Positions 20,071-31,583 of a stretch of DNA of 64,000 nucleotides are shown here, piece after piece. A program made the position numbers and the translations under genes. This DNA comes from Lycocorax pyrrhopterus obiensis (taxonomy: Eukaryota; Chordata; Aves; Passeriformes; Paradisaeidae), in assembly GCA_014706295.1 (NCBI GenBank), contig JACSVZ010000002.1, positions 135,704,682 through 135,768,681 of the forward strand. The letters run 5' to 3'. How positions within the stretch are numbered: the first letter of the stretch is position 1; each line of letters opens with the position of its first letter. The notes under the pieces were generated by a model. That model did no database searches. It was given only the letters and a program-made list of their open reading frames with translations, and had not been told where the DNA came from.

Positions 20071-23046
20071 GAAGGCGGGGGGTGGGGTAGGAACCAATTA
20101 GCCAACTGGGTACAAGGTATTACCATAGAGGAACAAAGCACGCTGGGGGTGGTCACCATAACTTAGAAGTGAGTTGCTGGAGAGAGTGGCCTTTTTGCCC
20201 TCAGGTCTCTCTCCTCCAAGGGAGCACAGGCGGCTCCTGTGCTAAGAGTTCACAGCCCTCCACACATAGCTTATAATTCAGTCAAGGATTTCAACTCTCT
20301 TATTAAGAAGGGAAATTTCTATCCTTTTATTGCAAATTCTGGATCTCTTGCTGATATGTGCACATGTATTTATATAGTGATACATTCTTCATGTCTTATA
20401 ACATCTGAAAGCATCTGAGGCACTAATACATTTTACAGTAATAAATGCAATCCGAGTCATGCACTATTTCTCTTGGACTGCTAGGTCATCATGCTAGGTG
20501 AAACTTAACAGTGCAAGTTCATTTTTACCAGCTTATTTATATTAATTTTTATTCTTGTAATGTAGCAAGCTATTGACTGTTTCTCAGATGGGAGAACTGT
20601 GTTCTCTTGAATTAGTTAGAAATACACAAAAAGAAATACATTGAATAAACTCAAACACTACAGTACAAGTTTAATAATGAATAACATCCAAAACAATAAT
20701 ACTTGGTACAGCATCATTTACATGACATTTGTAGCTAAGGGTCTTCCAGGCCCATATAACCACTTTGTAGAAAAATTGTAATACAAGTTGTATTATACAA
20801 TTATTCATATTTTTTAAAAAACCTGAAAGACATTTTATTAAATATTTTTATCCTGTAATACATGAAGGGGTTGGTTATCTACAGGTTTAGGGGTTTTATG
20901 CAAATATGTATTGCTTTACATGTATACATGTTCATTTCTGTCTTGATATTAAAAGAAATAGAACAGGATATTTTTTGCGAATTTTTTAAACATTCATAAT
21001 TAACATTGCACTGTGTTTAGACAAACTGCTCCATCACAGCCAGAGCTCTAAGTTGCCTTATGGTGCCCTGGGGAATAATTTTTATTTACCTAATTATTCA
21101 TTTGTTTGAAGGAAGTAGGGAGAGAAGGAACACATATAGTTTCTTTATTTTTACCTTTTTTTTCTAAATACTGGAAGCACATGAAGATATAACCCAGCTG
21201 TGTTGTCAGTAAGCTGACAACAAACGGGACTCCATCTTTTTTCACCTTTCCTTTTTCTGTTCTGTAACTGATTGTAGTCCTTCTTCAGTGTACTGAATTT
21301 GAATGGTACCTCTGCAGTACACAGGGAGGTATAACGAAGGAGTGCACTCATCCAGAGCTCAGTTAGGTATAAGGATGTTGGATCTTAGAACAGAGTATGT
21401 ATGACAAAGATGAGGAGCACGTTCCATGATGTGGGAGAAGTTGAACATCCCTTGACCACTGCTGCTCCATGTCTGCTACAGATACCAGACACCAGTCTGA
21501 TCCAAAAGTATTAGCAAAATAAATGCTAAGACCAGTATGGGGGACCAGTAATTTGATTTTATACTAAAATCTATTGGAAATGTTATAATTTTACCATGCA
21601 ATATTTTCTCTAGGTGCTAAATTTTCCAAAATTGCCAGGAGAATGATTTTTTTAATTAATGTCTTATCTCTAAGAACCACTGTATTTAAGTTGATCAGCC
21701 CTTGGCATGTTTCCAAAAAACAGTTTTGGAAATTATTTTTCAAGCTTATGTTTTTGGCAGGCAAGTTCACTGTCTTTAATGAAGTTTGATCCTTCCTACT
21801 TTCTCAGGGTAGCCTTGGAAGGGAGATAACCTCTCAAAACAAGGTTTGCATATGTGATCTTGTGGCAGAAATTTTATCTCTCTCTTGAATGTACACGTGT
21901 AATCCATCCATTCATGTAATTTAAAGAAGATCAACAGCCTCTCCACATTTAGATTTCTCAAAGTATCTTCCAGCTGAGGTGCTCCATATATGGAACACAT
22001 ATACACTCACATGCAAGCATTAACCGGTAGGCATTGCGAAATAAAATATCTAGTTTTTTTAATATTGTAATTTAGATTAATTCAAAGGAAAACAAATACA
22101 AGGCCCAGAGAAGTTTGCTTTAGTCATGGGGGGGACTCTGGTCGTGCATCCTGCCCCCTAGGCTACACTGTGATCTTAGAGGACATCCAACTTAACATTA
22201 TTCATTCCATCTGTTCTAGGGATTTATATAATATCTAAATTCAAGAGATTTTTCTTTTGTCTTAAAGAGGAAAAAATTTTACTACAACCTGTGAATCCTA
22301 GGGCTTTTTCTCACAAATGTCACTCTGGCATATCATTCATGTTCTAGTAGTTTGAACTGGGTCAATGATTTTGGAAGAATAATAATTCTCCATGAAAAAA
22401 ATAGCAATTTTAAGGCAAGATTTTTAAAAGGGTTATTTTGTATACTTAATTCTACAATTAGGAACTGATTGGACAGAATTGACTGAGGGAAATTATTTAA
22501 CTTTAAATGTGATATTTATGCTTTTGTCAATGAGTCTTTGCCATTCTATTGGCATTTCTTTTGCCATTGGTATTTTGGGGTTTTGTGGAAAATAAGGTCC
22601 ATATTAACTTATAGATATTTCCTGAACATTTTTATCTGAAATTCTGGACCAGTACAGGGGTTAACATATGCTTCTGCTGCAAAAATATAACTCTCATTCA
22701 TTAACTTGTCTGTTAGCAAAATCTAGAGTCACTAGAAGTCCGTCTATTCTTTGTTCAGATGCAATGGCTCTTTGAAGAGTGGAGCCTCAGCCAATGCTAA
22801 TCTGTTTCTAGAATTACTGTTTAGTACAGATGAAATAGTTTGGAAATCACAAAAAAATTTCCACAGTGTGGCAGGATGGATTCAGTTAGAAGACACCTAA
22901 TGTCACGTTCTCATCCAACACTTTCCTGTTGGAAACAGTATATCTTTGCAGATGAAATAAGGATAATGTGTGCAAAACCATTCTACATAGGACAATTAAT
23001 TTTATAGCTGAAACAGGAAAAAAAGTCTTCACAATTTAAAAAATAA

Positions 23047-23087
23047 ATTATACATAATTTATGTATGTATATATATATATATATATT
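23047..23087. repeat. TA microsatellite
   Basis: A perfect TA run (about 23069-23086) is preceded by TACATAATTTATGTATG, itself partly palindromic. Confidence 0.9.
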
Positions 23088-23399
23088 CATTATTGTATTA
23101 TTTCTATTGGCATACAATGTTACTAAACAATTTTGAAGAAAACAATGTTCCCAATTCTAGATAATTCCTGCATTGCTTTGCTAGTATTGGAAATGCCTCT
23201 TTCTTACCTTGAGTTGAATCACTGTGAGCTCCTACTTATGCATTTGTGTGATAGGAAAGATGTAAACTTGAAACAAATGTGAATATAAGCATTTCTGGCA
23301 AGGTGGCCACCTCTTTTCTAATAAAATTTCATTGGTTTTTCCCCTTGACATGATGAAAATTCTAAATGCAAGTATATAAAGGCACACATTATGCTATGC

Positions 23400-24010
23400 C
23401 ACTGGTTATCGTTGCAGCCTGCATGCTTAAATGTTAAGAATACTTCTGTAGTCACGCTTAGATTCTACTGCTAGACTTTTCAAAATATCAAATATTCATT
23501 GCAGAAAGTAACTCTCACTTTAACTGAGATTTTTTAAGCATTGCGTCGATTAGGAATGAATTCAAATCTCTCTCCTTAGACTCTCAGTGTATACGCGTTT
23601 TCAACTGAGCACTATAAACTCTTCTGGGTAATGAAATTATTTATTTAGATAATGTGGACGAATAAATGGAATTCAGAAAGTAAATAAAACGGAGCAGGAG
23701 AATCAAACCTAGTGTTGGCTAATATCTTTCTTTAGTATTGGAGAGAGACAACATGCATATTATTGAATCGCTTCCTTATTGTAGCTGATGCCTTATCAGC
23801 CCTAAAATCACAAGCCAAACAAGATTAAAATTATAAAAGTGGTTACTGTTGTTGAAGGTCCTGCAGGGGCACTTGTCGCAGAAAGCACACGTGGTATAGG
23901 GCTTTGGCATTTTTATAAGTTTAGCAAATTAGCATAATTGACAAGAATCCCCAATTAGAAGTACAGTTAATGAAATAATTCCCTCTCTTGGTTTGGCTCC
24001 CTACTGAAGC
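23400..24010. other. Candidate conserved non-coding element
   Basis: This block has no repeat ancestry I can see, no open frame, and unusually mixed composition: CpGs at TGCGTCGAT, TATACGCG and GTCGCAG, together with several TAATT/ATTA homeodomain-type words and GATAA words. Such texture is often seen in vertebrate enhancers kept in gene deserts. This is inference from composition only. Confidence 0.2.
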
Positions 24011-25984
24011 CTCCCCCCTTGCTTCTAGCCCCACACTGTTTATGTCTAAATACATGGGAAAGTGATGTGGCTTTGGTTCACTGAAGAAGCAGGATTAGAA
24101 TAAGATTCCAGGAATGTGTTTGTCTAACAAAGTACTGAATTTAGCTAAGAAACTATATAACTATACAATAATAGTCTACAGAGCTAAGAATATATGAAAA
24201 ATATATAAAAACCAAAAATCTCTTGGCATCATAGCCATCTTCAGGAAAGCAGACAGCTCAATTTTTTTCGTCTGTTAATACCATTAAAGCCATTTGCAAA
24301 GGTTCAGTGTTTTATGGACTCTACATAGAGTTAAATCATAACATCAGAGGGTTGTGTTAAAGAAAATAATTCAGGAGATATTAAGAAATAAATCATGAAC
24401 CACTCAGCCTTGCTTCCCAAAACAGCCTTCTTAATGTTGCTATGGTTGACATCCATTTCCTATGTCAACTCTCAGGATTCAGTGCATTTTATATAAATAA
24501 TAGATAATAATGAATACAAATTATTGTGACATCTTAATGTGTGGAAAATTAATATTTTAGAAGTAGGAATGTGCTATGAAGTGATGGTGAGAAACTGTTT
24601 TTCAAATACAAATTTAAATTTTGAGAAAAATTGAGTTTTCACCCCCTGCAATACGTCGTAATGATAGTATTCAATACTGTTTCTGCTAAATATTAGGTTA
24701 GCAAGAACTAGGAAGGCTTTCATAGTTTGCAAATTTATCAAGAGAATGATAATTTACTATTCTTTAAATATGAAGCATGAAGAATCCATGTAACAGATAC
24801 TTATGGAATATGTGTTACAAAGGAATTTATGACTAACATTGATCTGTAAGTAATTACATACGATGCATGGCTTCTATGTCAATTTTCTGCTTCTTTAACT
24901 GGACATCATTTCCTTCTAAGTTTTTAATAATGGAACTTCCAAAGCCCATTTACAGCACTTCCATGTTGTGTAAAAGTATAATAACAAAGAAAAAGAAATG
25001 CCTTTATAAATTCAGATTTTTTTTTTAGGAAGTGTAAAATAAAATTATAGTGACAACTTACTTCTTTTCTTCATAAAATAAAATAAAAAGCCATAATCAA
25101 CCCAGAATGGATACTGTCCTGCAGATAAAGGATTTTTCTCTTTCTGAGTAAGGTTCATCCCTACCCCCTAGCCACTAGTCAACCTTTGTTTCAGTTTCTT
25201 CTATCTACTGGAATGTCTATAAAACAGTTAAGCATGAATTTTACTCTAGAGGGCTTGAGATCATATCTTGATGATTAAAATATTCATCTGGAATATAGAA
25301 AGCCAAATTCATACCAACAATTCACTTAGGGTCTGATAAATGTTTGACTCTGAAAGAAGGACTCATCATTAATTGACATTTCTGGGATGTTTTTCCCTCA
25401 TTGCAAATTTTGCTCATATCAGATAAAGCTACTGCATTTTTTTTCCCTGCAGTTTATAATACTCTGAAACTCATATTGTCTTAATGCTTCATGTAGTCTA
25501 AATCTAACCACATTACAAGCAGCTGTGGTAAAAACATCCTTAGGGAGTTTACTAGATGTGGTCCTCCAAATTTAAGTCGGACGATCTGCCCAAAGGAAAC
25601 ATGTTCTTGTGGTTTATCTTGACAGAGGATTATCTCTCTCCACAATTGTCAAGAGGAACTTACAGCATTTAAAGGAGCATGTTTTTAAAAAGACTGGCTG
25701 TTACAGTGTTTTTAGGGATTTTACAATTTGCACACACATGTGACAGGTCTCTCCATCTACAATCAGATTCCATTGTGTCTCTGGCAGTTGGACTGGACAA
25801 TCCACTGTGGTCCTTGTTGTCCAGGTGCCTCATTCCAAGAGACATACTTACACCCCTGGCTCCCAGGCCATGTCACTTTTTGCTGAATTACCTGTTTGAT
25901 CTCTGCTAATTATCACACCCTGATTTCTGCACCCACACTCACTCCAGTTGCTGGCACCTTAGACACATGACAGGCTGATCCCTC

Positions 25985-26410
25985 TGACCCACTCCAGCCT
26001 CCATATATGCATAGTGCACAGGAGGGAGACTTGTCTCAGGAAGTGGGTTAGAAATGGCTTTTAATTAGAAGACAGAACAGACTGCACTAACCAGGGCAGG
26101 GCATGGTCAGACAAGCATTCTCATCAGCACTGTTTACAGATGGCCAGACCTTTTTATCCCCTTGTGCCTTTATTATCCCGCATTTGTTCCTCCACATCCA
26201 CTTTAATGCCACTTTCCTTACCTTATCTTACCTCTAAATATGCTGTAACAAGTCTTGCCAAATGCCATAATGCCCTTCCTTGGCACACCATAATAAGTGC
26301 CACACCCCAAGTCATACCCCAAAGGCAGAGACTCCTCAGTACGTGTGTTGCCCCAATGACTCACTGGGTTTCACTTGACTTGTGGAACTGCTGCCCTCTC
26401 TGACAGCCCT
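25985..26410 (-). mobile_element. Possible degraded LTR
   Basis: This block is richer in G+C than its flanks and carries, on the minus strand, a TATA-like GGATAAAAAGG (about 26150-26160) followed about 90 bp downstream by ATTAAA (about 26059-26064). That is the same layout as the LTR at 19668-20266. Pyrimidine-rich plus-strand text around it (CCACTCCAGCCTCC, CTGCCCTCTCTGACAG) fits an inverted bird LTR. I could not fix TG...CA ends or a target duplication, so the limits are approximate and the identity is unproven. Confidence 0.35.
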
Positions 26411-27669
26411 GTGGATCCAGGATAGGGTCTCGTGTCTCTGTCAGGGGCACTGAGGCCCTCCCACTGCCCTCTGCCTCTGCTCTTCTCTGCGACTGTGCAT
26501 GTCTGCATGGAGATCTGCTTTTCACTGTCTGATCACTTTCTTGTAATGGCTTATGGAATTTTCAGGTTCTTCTTTCTTTCTTTTTTTCTCTTTGTTTCTC
26601 TCCTTTGTTCTTTCTCTTTGTTTCTTGTCTCTGTTTTTGACTACCTCCTTTCTGTGTGTGGAGATGAGCATTGTGTCACATAACCTAACATCTATATTGT
26701 CTTTATTTTATGCTCACACTTTTGATTGATAGGCTGACTGTGGTCAAACATCAAATGTGTGGAGAACGTCTATAAGCCACCCATCTTGGAGATATTTTTC
26801 TGAACTAAATGACTGGAAATCATTCTAAAATAGTTGTCTGTGTACTCCAGACATAACAGTATATTTGGGCTTACACTTGACTGACAGAGTTAGCATACTT
26901 CTAGTGTTCTTTGTCTTGATGATTCCATATAGGAGAATATGTACATATCCCTCTGCCTCTTTATCTGCTTGTTAGCATATCTGAAGGATAGTTATGTAAA
27001 TAATACATGGGAAGAAATGTAATACATAATTCTACTAGACCATCTCAGTTTCAGAGGATAATAATAAAGTCATTGTTCCTCACATTTCTTTAATTTTAAA
27101 ATACTCGAGATGATAGAACTTGAAATAAGATTATGTGAAACAACAACAAAAAAGCACTCTTCCCCTATCTCTAAAAAAATGTATTCCAGAATTTCTCTTT
27201 GTCTTGTACACACAAGTACACAATGGTCACATATTTCCACACAGGAGCATGGTACTTGAGTAAGTTTTCTAAAGCAATGCACATTTATGGTTTCTTTATG
27301 CCATGGTGAAAGAAATGCAGTAATTAGTTAACTTGCAGAATTTTTTTATGACACTTCATGTAGAATAATCATATATAATAGCTAAAACTTATTATTTATT
27401 TCAACTACAAATTTAAAGGGTTTTCACAAAATAAAACCAAGAAAATTAATATAACAGATGGGTCTTGACTTGCCAGTCTTAGCATCAGTATTTTAGCAAA
27501 AACATTAAGAATACATTTGCATGGAATAAGGTTTAGAGATGATGGTTGGGGAAAGACTAAGATTTTGTCATTACAAGCATGTTCAGTGAAGATTGCAAGA
27601 GAAATCAGACTATAACAGTAAACTTCTAGAGTAGGAACTCCATTAATCAGTTCTAGTCAGCAATGTATG
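26411..27669. other. Unique sequence with a pyrimidine tract, no gene seen
   Basis: The first part (to about 26640) is C/T-rich, with a TTTC/TTTCTC tract at about 26569-26636. The rest is AT-rich unique sequence. The 83-codon frame at 26432-26683 reads through the pyrimidine tract and is not a convincing gene. Confidence 0.5.
26569..26636. repeat. Polypyrimidine TTTC-rich tract
   Basis: About 65 bp of almost pure T and C with irregular TTTC, TTTCTC and TTGTTTC units. Confidence 0.75.
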
Positions 27670-29026
27670 TAAACAAGAAGGAGGATCCAGAAAACTACTG
27701 GCCAGTCAGCCTCACCTTCACCCCTGGAAAAGTGATGGAACAGGTCATTCTGGAGGTCATCACCAAGCATGCAAAAGAAAATAAGGTCATCAGGAGTAGT
27801 CAGCATGGGAAGGGGAGATCATGCTTGACCAATCTAATAGCCTTCTATGATGACATGGCTGGATGGGTCAGTGAGGGGAGAGCAGTAGTTGTTGTCCACA
27901 TCGACTTCAGCAAGGCTTTTGGCACTGTGTCCCACAACATGCTCATAGGTAAGCCCAGGAAACGTGTTAGATGAATGGGCAGCGAGGGGTATCAAGAATA
28001 GGCTGAATGAAAAAGCTCAGAGGGTCGTGATCAGTGGAGTAGAATCCAGTTGGAGGCCTGGAGTCAGTGGCATTCTTAGGGATCATTACTGGGTCCAGTC
28101 TTATTCAACTTGTTTATCACTGACCTGGATGAAGGGACAGAATGCACCCTCAGCAAGTTTGCTGATGATATGAAACAGGGAGAGTAGCTGATACATCTGA
28201 AGGCTGTGCTGCCATTCAGCAGGACCTTGAAAAGCTGGAGAATTGGGCAGAGAGAAACCTAACGGGGTTCAGCAAGGGCAAGTGTAGTTACTGAGGAGTA
28301 GCCCCAAATACCATCACAAGCTGGGGACTGACTTACTAGGGAGCAGCTCTGTGGAGGAAGAATGGGGAGTCTTGGTGGATGACAAGTTGACCATCAGCTG
28401 GCACTGTGCCCTTGCAGCAGGATAGCCAATGGTGACCTGAGGTGCATCTGAAAGAGTGTGATCAGCAGATTGAGAGAGGAGTTCCTCCGCTTCTACCTGG
28501 CCCTAGTGCAGATACATCTGGAGTGCTGTGTCCAGTTCTGGGCTCCTCCGTATGAGAAAGACAAGGAGCTACTGAAGAGGGTGCAGTGGACAGAAACAAA
28601 GATGATGAGGGGTCTGGAGCATTTCTCTTGTGAGAAGAGACTGCAGGACCTGGAACAGTTTAGTCTAGAGAAGAGAAGACTGAGAGGGCATCTCATCAAT
28701 ACATATAAATATCTCAAAGGCGCGTGTCAAGAAGACGGTGCCAGACTCTTTTCGGTGGTGCCCAGTGACAGGACAAGGGCCAATGGCCATAAACTTAAAC
28801 ACAAGAAGTTTCAATTCAGTATAAGGAAGAACTTCTTTATGTTGAGGGTGGCAGAGCACTGGAACAGGCTTCCCAGGGAGGTCGTGGAGTTTCCCTCTCT
28901 GGAGACACACAAAACCCACCTGGACATGTTCCTGTGTAACCTGCTGTAGGTGACCCTGTATGGCTTCTTGGATGATCTCCAGAACTCCCTTTGAACCCTA
29001 ACAATTCTGTGATTCTGTGTTTCTGT
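27670..29026 (+). mobile_element. CR1 LINE, 1.36-kb 3' part with reverse-transcriptase remnant
   Basis: The plus strand carries the second half of CR1 ORF2 and the 3' UTR, ending AACAATTCTGTGATTCTGTG. It starts at the AGAAGGAGGATCCAG / NYW-PVSLT region of the reverse transcriptase, so it is 5'-truncated. The 3' UTR is of the short type (stop, then GTGACCCTGTATGGCTTCTTGG, then the terminus), which differs from the 6425, 34340 and 52081 copies. Confidence 0.95.
27672..28949 (+). pseudogene. CR1 ORF2 remnant: reverse transcriptase fingers, palm and C-terminus, broken
   Basis: The first block (27663-27974) includes ENYWPVSLTFTPGKVMEQVI and the first catalytic motif HIDFSKAF (about 27899-27920). 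From about 27964 to 28078 the reading lies one frame over (LDEWAARGIKNRLNEKAQRV), then returns to the original frame for the [12 protein letters not shown] motif and the catalytic FADD motif (28158-28169). A stop (TAG 28185-28187) follows after a small deletion. The C-terminal block (28458-28949, 163 codons) is intact and ends HLDMFLCNLL at the normal CR1 stop. In CR1 elements this enzyme copies the element's RNA at the nick made by its endonuclease. Here frameshifts, a stop and the missing endonuclease make it dead, although both catalytic motifs remain legible. Confidence 0.92.
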
Positions 29027-29240
29027 AAGGTTGAGTGGAAGAAGAGAGATTGGTCAATCCAAAGGGCAGAGAAGATTAATTTTCTAAAATGAATTAGAGA
29101 GCAAAATATTTCTGTGCTGAATGGGTAAAGAACCTGCAAATGCTTTAGCAGTTGGGCTGAAATGAAGGAGCAGGTCTGAAGGAAGATAAAAGCTGAGACT
29201 CACAGTAGATACAGGAACACACCCCCCCAGAAAATTTTAG

Positions 29241-29330
29241 AAAACAACATGCAGGGAAAAAAAGAATTAAAAAAAGGAAAAACTAAAAAAAAGAGAAAGA
29301 ATGCATCAAAATAAAAAAAGAATTGAATTT
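29241..29330. repeat. A-rich low-complexity tract
   Basis: About 90 bp dominated by A with scattered G. It follows the CR1 3' end by about 200 bp, so it is not that element's tail (CR1 lacks poly-A). Confidence 0.6.
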
Positions 29331-31565
29331 ATTGAACTAATTTAAAAGTAACTGGAAAAAAGAAAGTTCAGTGTCAATTTTCATAGTGGGATATAGCAGA
29401 ACAGCTCCTTCACACCAAAACAATTGTGAATACTATACTATTTAAAAACTACATTTACCACCCTGCACTGCAGTGACTTCTGAAACAATATAAAAGCCAC
29501 AGATATGCCACATATACCTGTACTTCTTCAGCCTTCCATTAAAGTACCACTTGATTAAACATCTCTTTTCACTGGGGCAAAGTTTATCTTCTTAGATGTT
29601 TTGCTTTGTTAGTCCGGAGTGTTCACATGAGGATCATTATTAGTTTTAAATTACTACACTATTCCTACTCTTTAGGGCTCCCAAAGACTAATGTGACTCG
29701 AAGCACATCTACCTTAAATCGTGGGCAGACAAGCCTGAAACTGGAGTCCTTAATTTTTTCCTACCAGTAAGAGATTTTGCATCGCATGGGCACTGTGCAC
29801 TTTCTGATTCTTCTTGTGAATCTCCTGACAAACTCCAGGTTGTCATAACACTCTGCATGATATAAGCCCCAATACTATGAACGAGATTACAAATTTCAAA
29901 ATGTACAGCTATAAAACCACTAGTCAACTTTGAAAATCATCTTCCCTTGCTTATACTGTTTAAATATCCAATGTATATTGTGCAAATCAGTCGAGAGATT
30001 AGGCTTTTAATTTTTTTGTTTTTTCAGAAACCAGTGCAATGACAGAGATTTATAATCCTCAGGGGAAATTGATGCATCAAATAAAACAAGTTTTAGTGAA
30101 TTAATTAAACACTTCCCATTTATCCATTTTTGTCATTTTTATGTGTGCGTATTTTGAAGCTGATTGAACATACATATACACATAAATGATAATAACATTG
30201 ATCTACTTTCCTTTGTTATTTTGTTCTCTCTTATTTTTTTTCCCCATGAAATATAAATCAAAGGAAAATTGCAAAATACCAGGTGCAACTTTTTCTGAAA
30301 AGTCTCTTACCAAGTCATCCTGAAATTTTGTCTCTCAGAAAAAGGTCAAGGACAGAAGGAAGCAATGAGTATGCATTATGAAAGCAATCAACCCTTACAT
30401 TCATTTAAAAGCAGGACACCTTTAAAGAACCATTAACATTAGCAGTTTGCCACAAAATCAACGGGTCTGATTCTCTCTTCACTAGCACAAATATAAATTG
30501 GGAGTAAATCCAAGTTTATGAATGAAGTTTTATTTGCATATGTGTCAGTGTATGATGAGCCTAGAGGACAAAATTATCAATAGGCTTCTGTTTGCATAAC
30601 TCCAGTATCACTGTCTTATGAAAATAAGTGCATATATATGCTTATGTATGTTTAAATGCTACATTCTGGTTTTTTAAAACTATATCCTAAAATAAATCCA
30701 TTTCTGAAAGCATGAACTTCACTCATTATAACATTTAACAAAAAAAAAATTCTGGAGCTTAATTTGTTTTTACAGGAATTTCTATATCTAAAATATAAAG
30801 ACAATTTTTTTCAGGGTTTGGATATATTCTAGTTCTACATTTTTTTTATAGCATGATTATAACAATGTACTAAATTTACAATCAGTTGTTGAGTACAAAC
30901 GAAAGTCACACTGAAGAAAAGTGATTTTTCCTTTTATAACTTTGTCCTTTAACCTGGTGCCCCTTCTGTGTGGTAGTTATTTTTCCCTTTCCAAGATCAG
31001 GCTTGTGTAAATAAAGTTGCAAGGGCCATGCCCTCAAACCATGACAAGAAAAGATAGTTTACTGATACACATCTCATGGATTTCTTTAGACCAGAGACAT
31101 ATTATGATAGATGCCATGCTCAAACATCCAAAAACAATACCCCAGAACTAAATTGTTCTTAGTAGATGCCTCCAGGTCTGCCATGAGTACTATATTGATA
31201 GTCCCAGGGATGTTAGCTTTATTGAAATTACTGTCTTAACAGAACTCAGAATTTACAAAATGGTCTTATTGACTCTCCGGACATCTGTACAGCTCACTGA
31301 GTAGGTGTTGGTTTTGTCTTACAGTGAAATTTCTCATGTAAAACTCAGCCTGAAAAACAAAGCTGTTCACAATAACTTTTTTTTTCTTTTAAGCATAGAA
31401 ACCAGCATACCAATGACAGTCCTGAAGGAGAAATTAAAAAAAAAACCGAAACACTTAAGCTTTCCTAGTAGACCTGAACCAGACTTGTTCATATGTATCT
31501 TTATGGTCAAATCAGCTGTTACAAGAAAACAAATACACAAACAAATAAATAACTTAGTAAATTAA

Positions 31566-31583
31566 AAATAATAATAATAAAAT
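31566..31583. repeat. AAT trinucleotide repeat
   Basis: Five to six AAT/ATA units in a row. Confidence 0.75.

Larger units (their letters stand above)
19668..20266 (-). mobile_element. Second solo LTR, about 599 bp, minus strand
   Basis: The plus strand runs from TGTCCTGGTTTAAC to CCCTCCACACA, so the minus strand starts TGTGTGGAGGG and ends GTTAAACCAGGACA, with TG...CA ends. The GTTAAACC.GGACA terminus is typical of bird retroviral LTRs. On the minus strand a clear TATA box (CCTATAAAAAGG, plus 20061-20070) is followed about 75 bp downstream by ATTAAA (19985-19990), giving a compact U3-R-U5 layout. The whole block is G+C rich compared with its surroundings. The bases next to the minus-strand 3' end do not resemble a primer-binding site, so there is no attached provirus. 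Flanks do not show a clean target duplication. Confidence 0.82.
20267..25984. other. Long unique AT-rich region, no gene seen
   Basis: No transposon is recognised over 5.7 kb. It holds a TA microsatellite (23047-23087) and a CpG-bearing block at about 23400-24010 that looks unlike the local background (both listed separately). Open frames at 21151-21351, 21776-22006 and 25679-25909 are short and have no motif. Confidence 0.5.

Noticed and set aside
18926..20266. The two neighbouring LTRs as the two ends of one provirus
   Set aside because: Their sequences differ, the first has its own perfect target duplication, and only 142 bp of non-retroviral sequence separates them.
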